From positions 1-5,995 of the forward strand of contig JBCCFC010000873.1 of assembly GCA_039029935.1 (NCBI GenBank): a DNA stretch of 5,995 bases, given 5' to 3'. The notes below the pieces were generated by a model. That model was not told where the DNA came from and did no database searches. It was given only the letters and a program-made list of their open reading frames with translations. The translations under genes and the position numbers were made by a program. Within the stretch, counting starts at the first letter, position 1. Each line of letters opens with the position of its first letter. Shown piece after piece: positions 5,742 through 5,995 of the stretch. This stretch comes from G039029935 sp039029935 (lineage in GTDB: Bacteria > Chloroflexota > Anaerolineae > Caldilineales > Caldilineaceae).

Positions 5742-5995
5742 AGGGGTGTATGCCCTAGCCTAGCTTCAGCAGACTTCGCCTAGCAGCCACCGAATGATGA
5801 GAGTTCAAAAATTAAATGTGTATAAACCCACACCGCCGTGAACGGTCGGTGCTACATAGCGACGACCCATGAATGAGCCTTCGGGTGGCGGAGCCTGAAA
5901 AGGTGGCCTCGAAACAGCAAATCCAGAAACTTTTTATTGCTTTTTGGACGAATTGGACGGACCATCTGGAACGAAAAGTGGTACGACCATGGTCG
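5741..5995 (+). ncRNA. Structured RNA-like region, possibly the 5' part (domain I) of a group II intron
   Basis: No plausible gene lies here on either strand, yet the sequence is dense in paired elements. TAGGG/CCCTA (5741-5745 with 5753-5757) encloses a seven-base loop. CACCG-CCG-TGAA-CGG-T-CGGTG (5831-5851) is an eight-pair stem with one bulge. ACCC/GGGT (5865-5868 with 5883-5886) closes over ATGAATGAGCCTTC. Words such as AGGGGTGT near the start, ACATAGCGACG (5854-5864) and GGGTGGCGGAGCC (5883-5895) resemble group II intron domain I sequences I know, where a 5' end is followed about 12 bases later by AGGGTGT. A clean GUGYG 5' splice site is not seen; the nearest candidates are ATGCG at 5718 and GTGAT at 5727. 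Domain V and the reverse transcriptase would lie beyond 5995. The alternative is another structured RNA or a transposon end. Confidence 0.35.
5984..5995. repeat. Perfect 12-base palindrome at the right edge
   Basis: CGACCATGGTCG is fully self-complementary. It may continue past the window, so its true length is unknown. It could be part of a longer hairpin of the structured region, or chance. Confidence 0.4.

Noticed and set aside
1..5995. CRISPR array, tRNA or rRNA genes
   Set aside because: No regularly spaced direct repeats were seen, and no cloverleaf or ribosomal RNA core sequences were recognised on either strand.

Overview
This is a bacterial window of roughly even base composition. 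It carries complete or partial genes for a short-chain dehydrogenase, a DUF5703-type glycoside hydrolase and a phytanoyl-CoA-dioxygenase-like oxygenase, then a two-gene operon of unrecognised function and a gene-free block rich in hairpins. Shine-Dalgarno-like sites precede all the genes, which fits a bacterium. The mix of an intracellular DUF5703-like hydrolase, a PhyH-family oxygenase and a sugar/alcohol-type SDR is common in Chloroflexota, Planctomycetota and Poribacteria-like environmental lineages. I cannot place the organism more precisely; this is inference from family composition only.

Layout. Positions 1-653 (minus): an NAD-type SDR whose C-terminus runs off the left edge. Positions 654-940: an intergenic stretch dominated by a roughly 135-bp imperfect palindrome with 19-bp perfect arms. 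Positions 941-3202 (minus): a 753-residue glycoside hydrolase. Positions 3203-3485: a divergent promoter region. Positions 3486-4412 (plus): a 308-residue PhyH-type Fe(II)/2-oxoglutarate dioxygenase. Positions 4413-4558: a short gap between convergent genes with a weak terminator for the minus strand. Positions 4559-5401 and 5405-5602 (minus): a tightly coupled pair, a 65-residue small protein followed 3 nt later by a 280-residue protein with a hydrophobic central segment and a winged-helix-like C-terminus. Positions 5603-5995: no convincing gene, but at least three hairpins with the same TGAA loop and sequence words reminiscent of group II intron domain I.

Working together. The hydrolase and the SDR lie on the same strand, with the palindrome between them. 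The dioxygenase is transcribed divergently from the hydrolase. This looks like a small carbohydrate or organic-compound utilisation neighbourhood: cytoplasmic deglycosylation or disaccharide cleavage plus oxidations by a dehydrogenase and a 2-oxoglutarate oxygenase. The substrate cannot be read from the sequence. The 65/280-residue pair appears to be a separate unit. The most unusual parts are that uncharacterised pair, the hairpin-rich right end and the MITE-like palindrome in front of the SDR.
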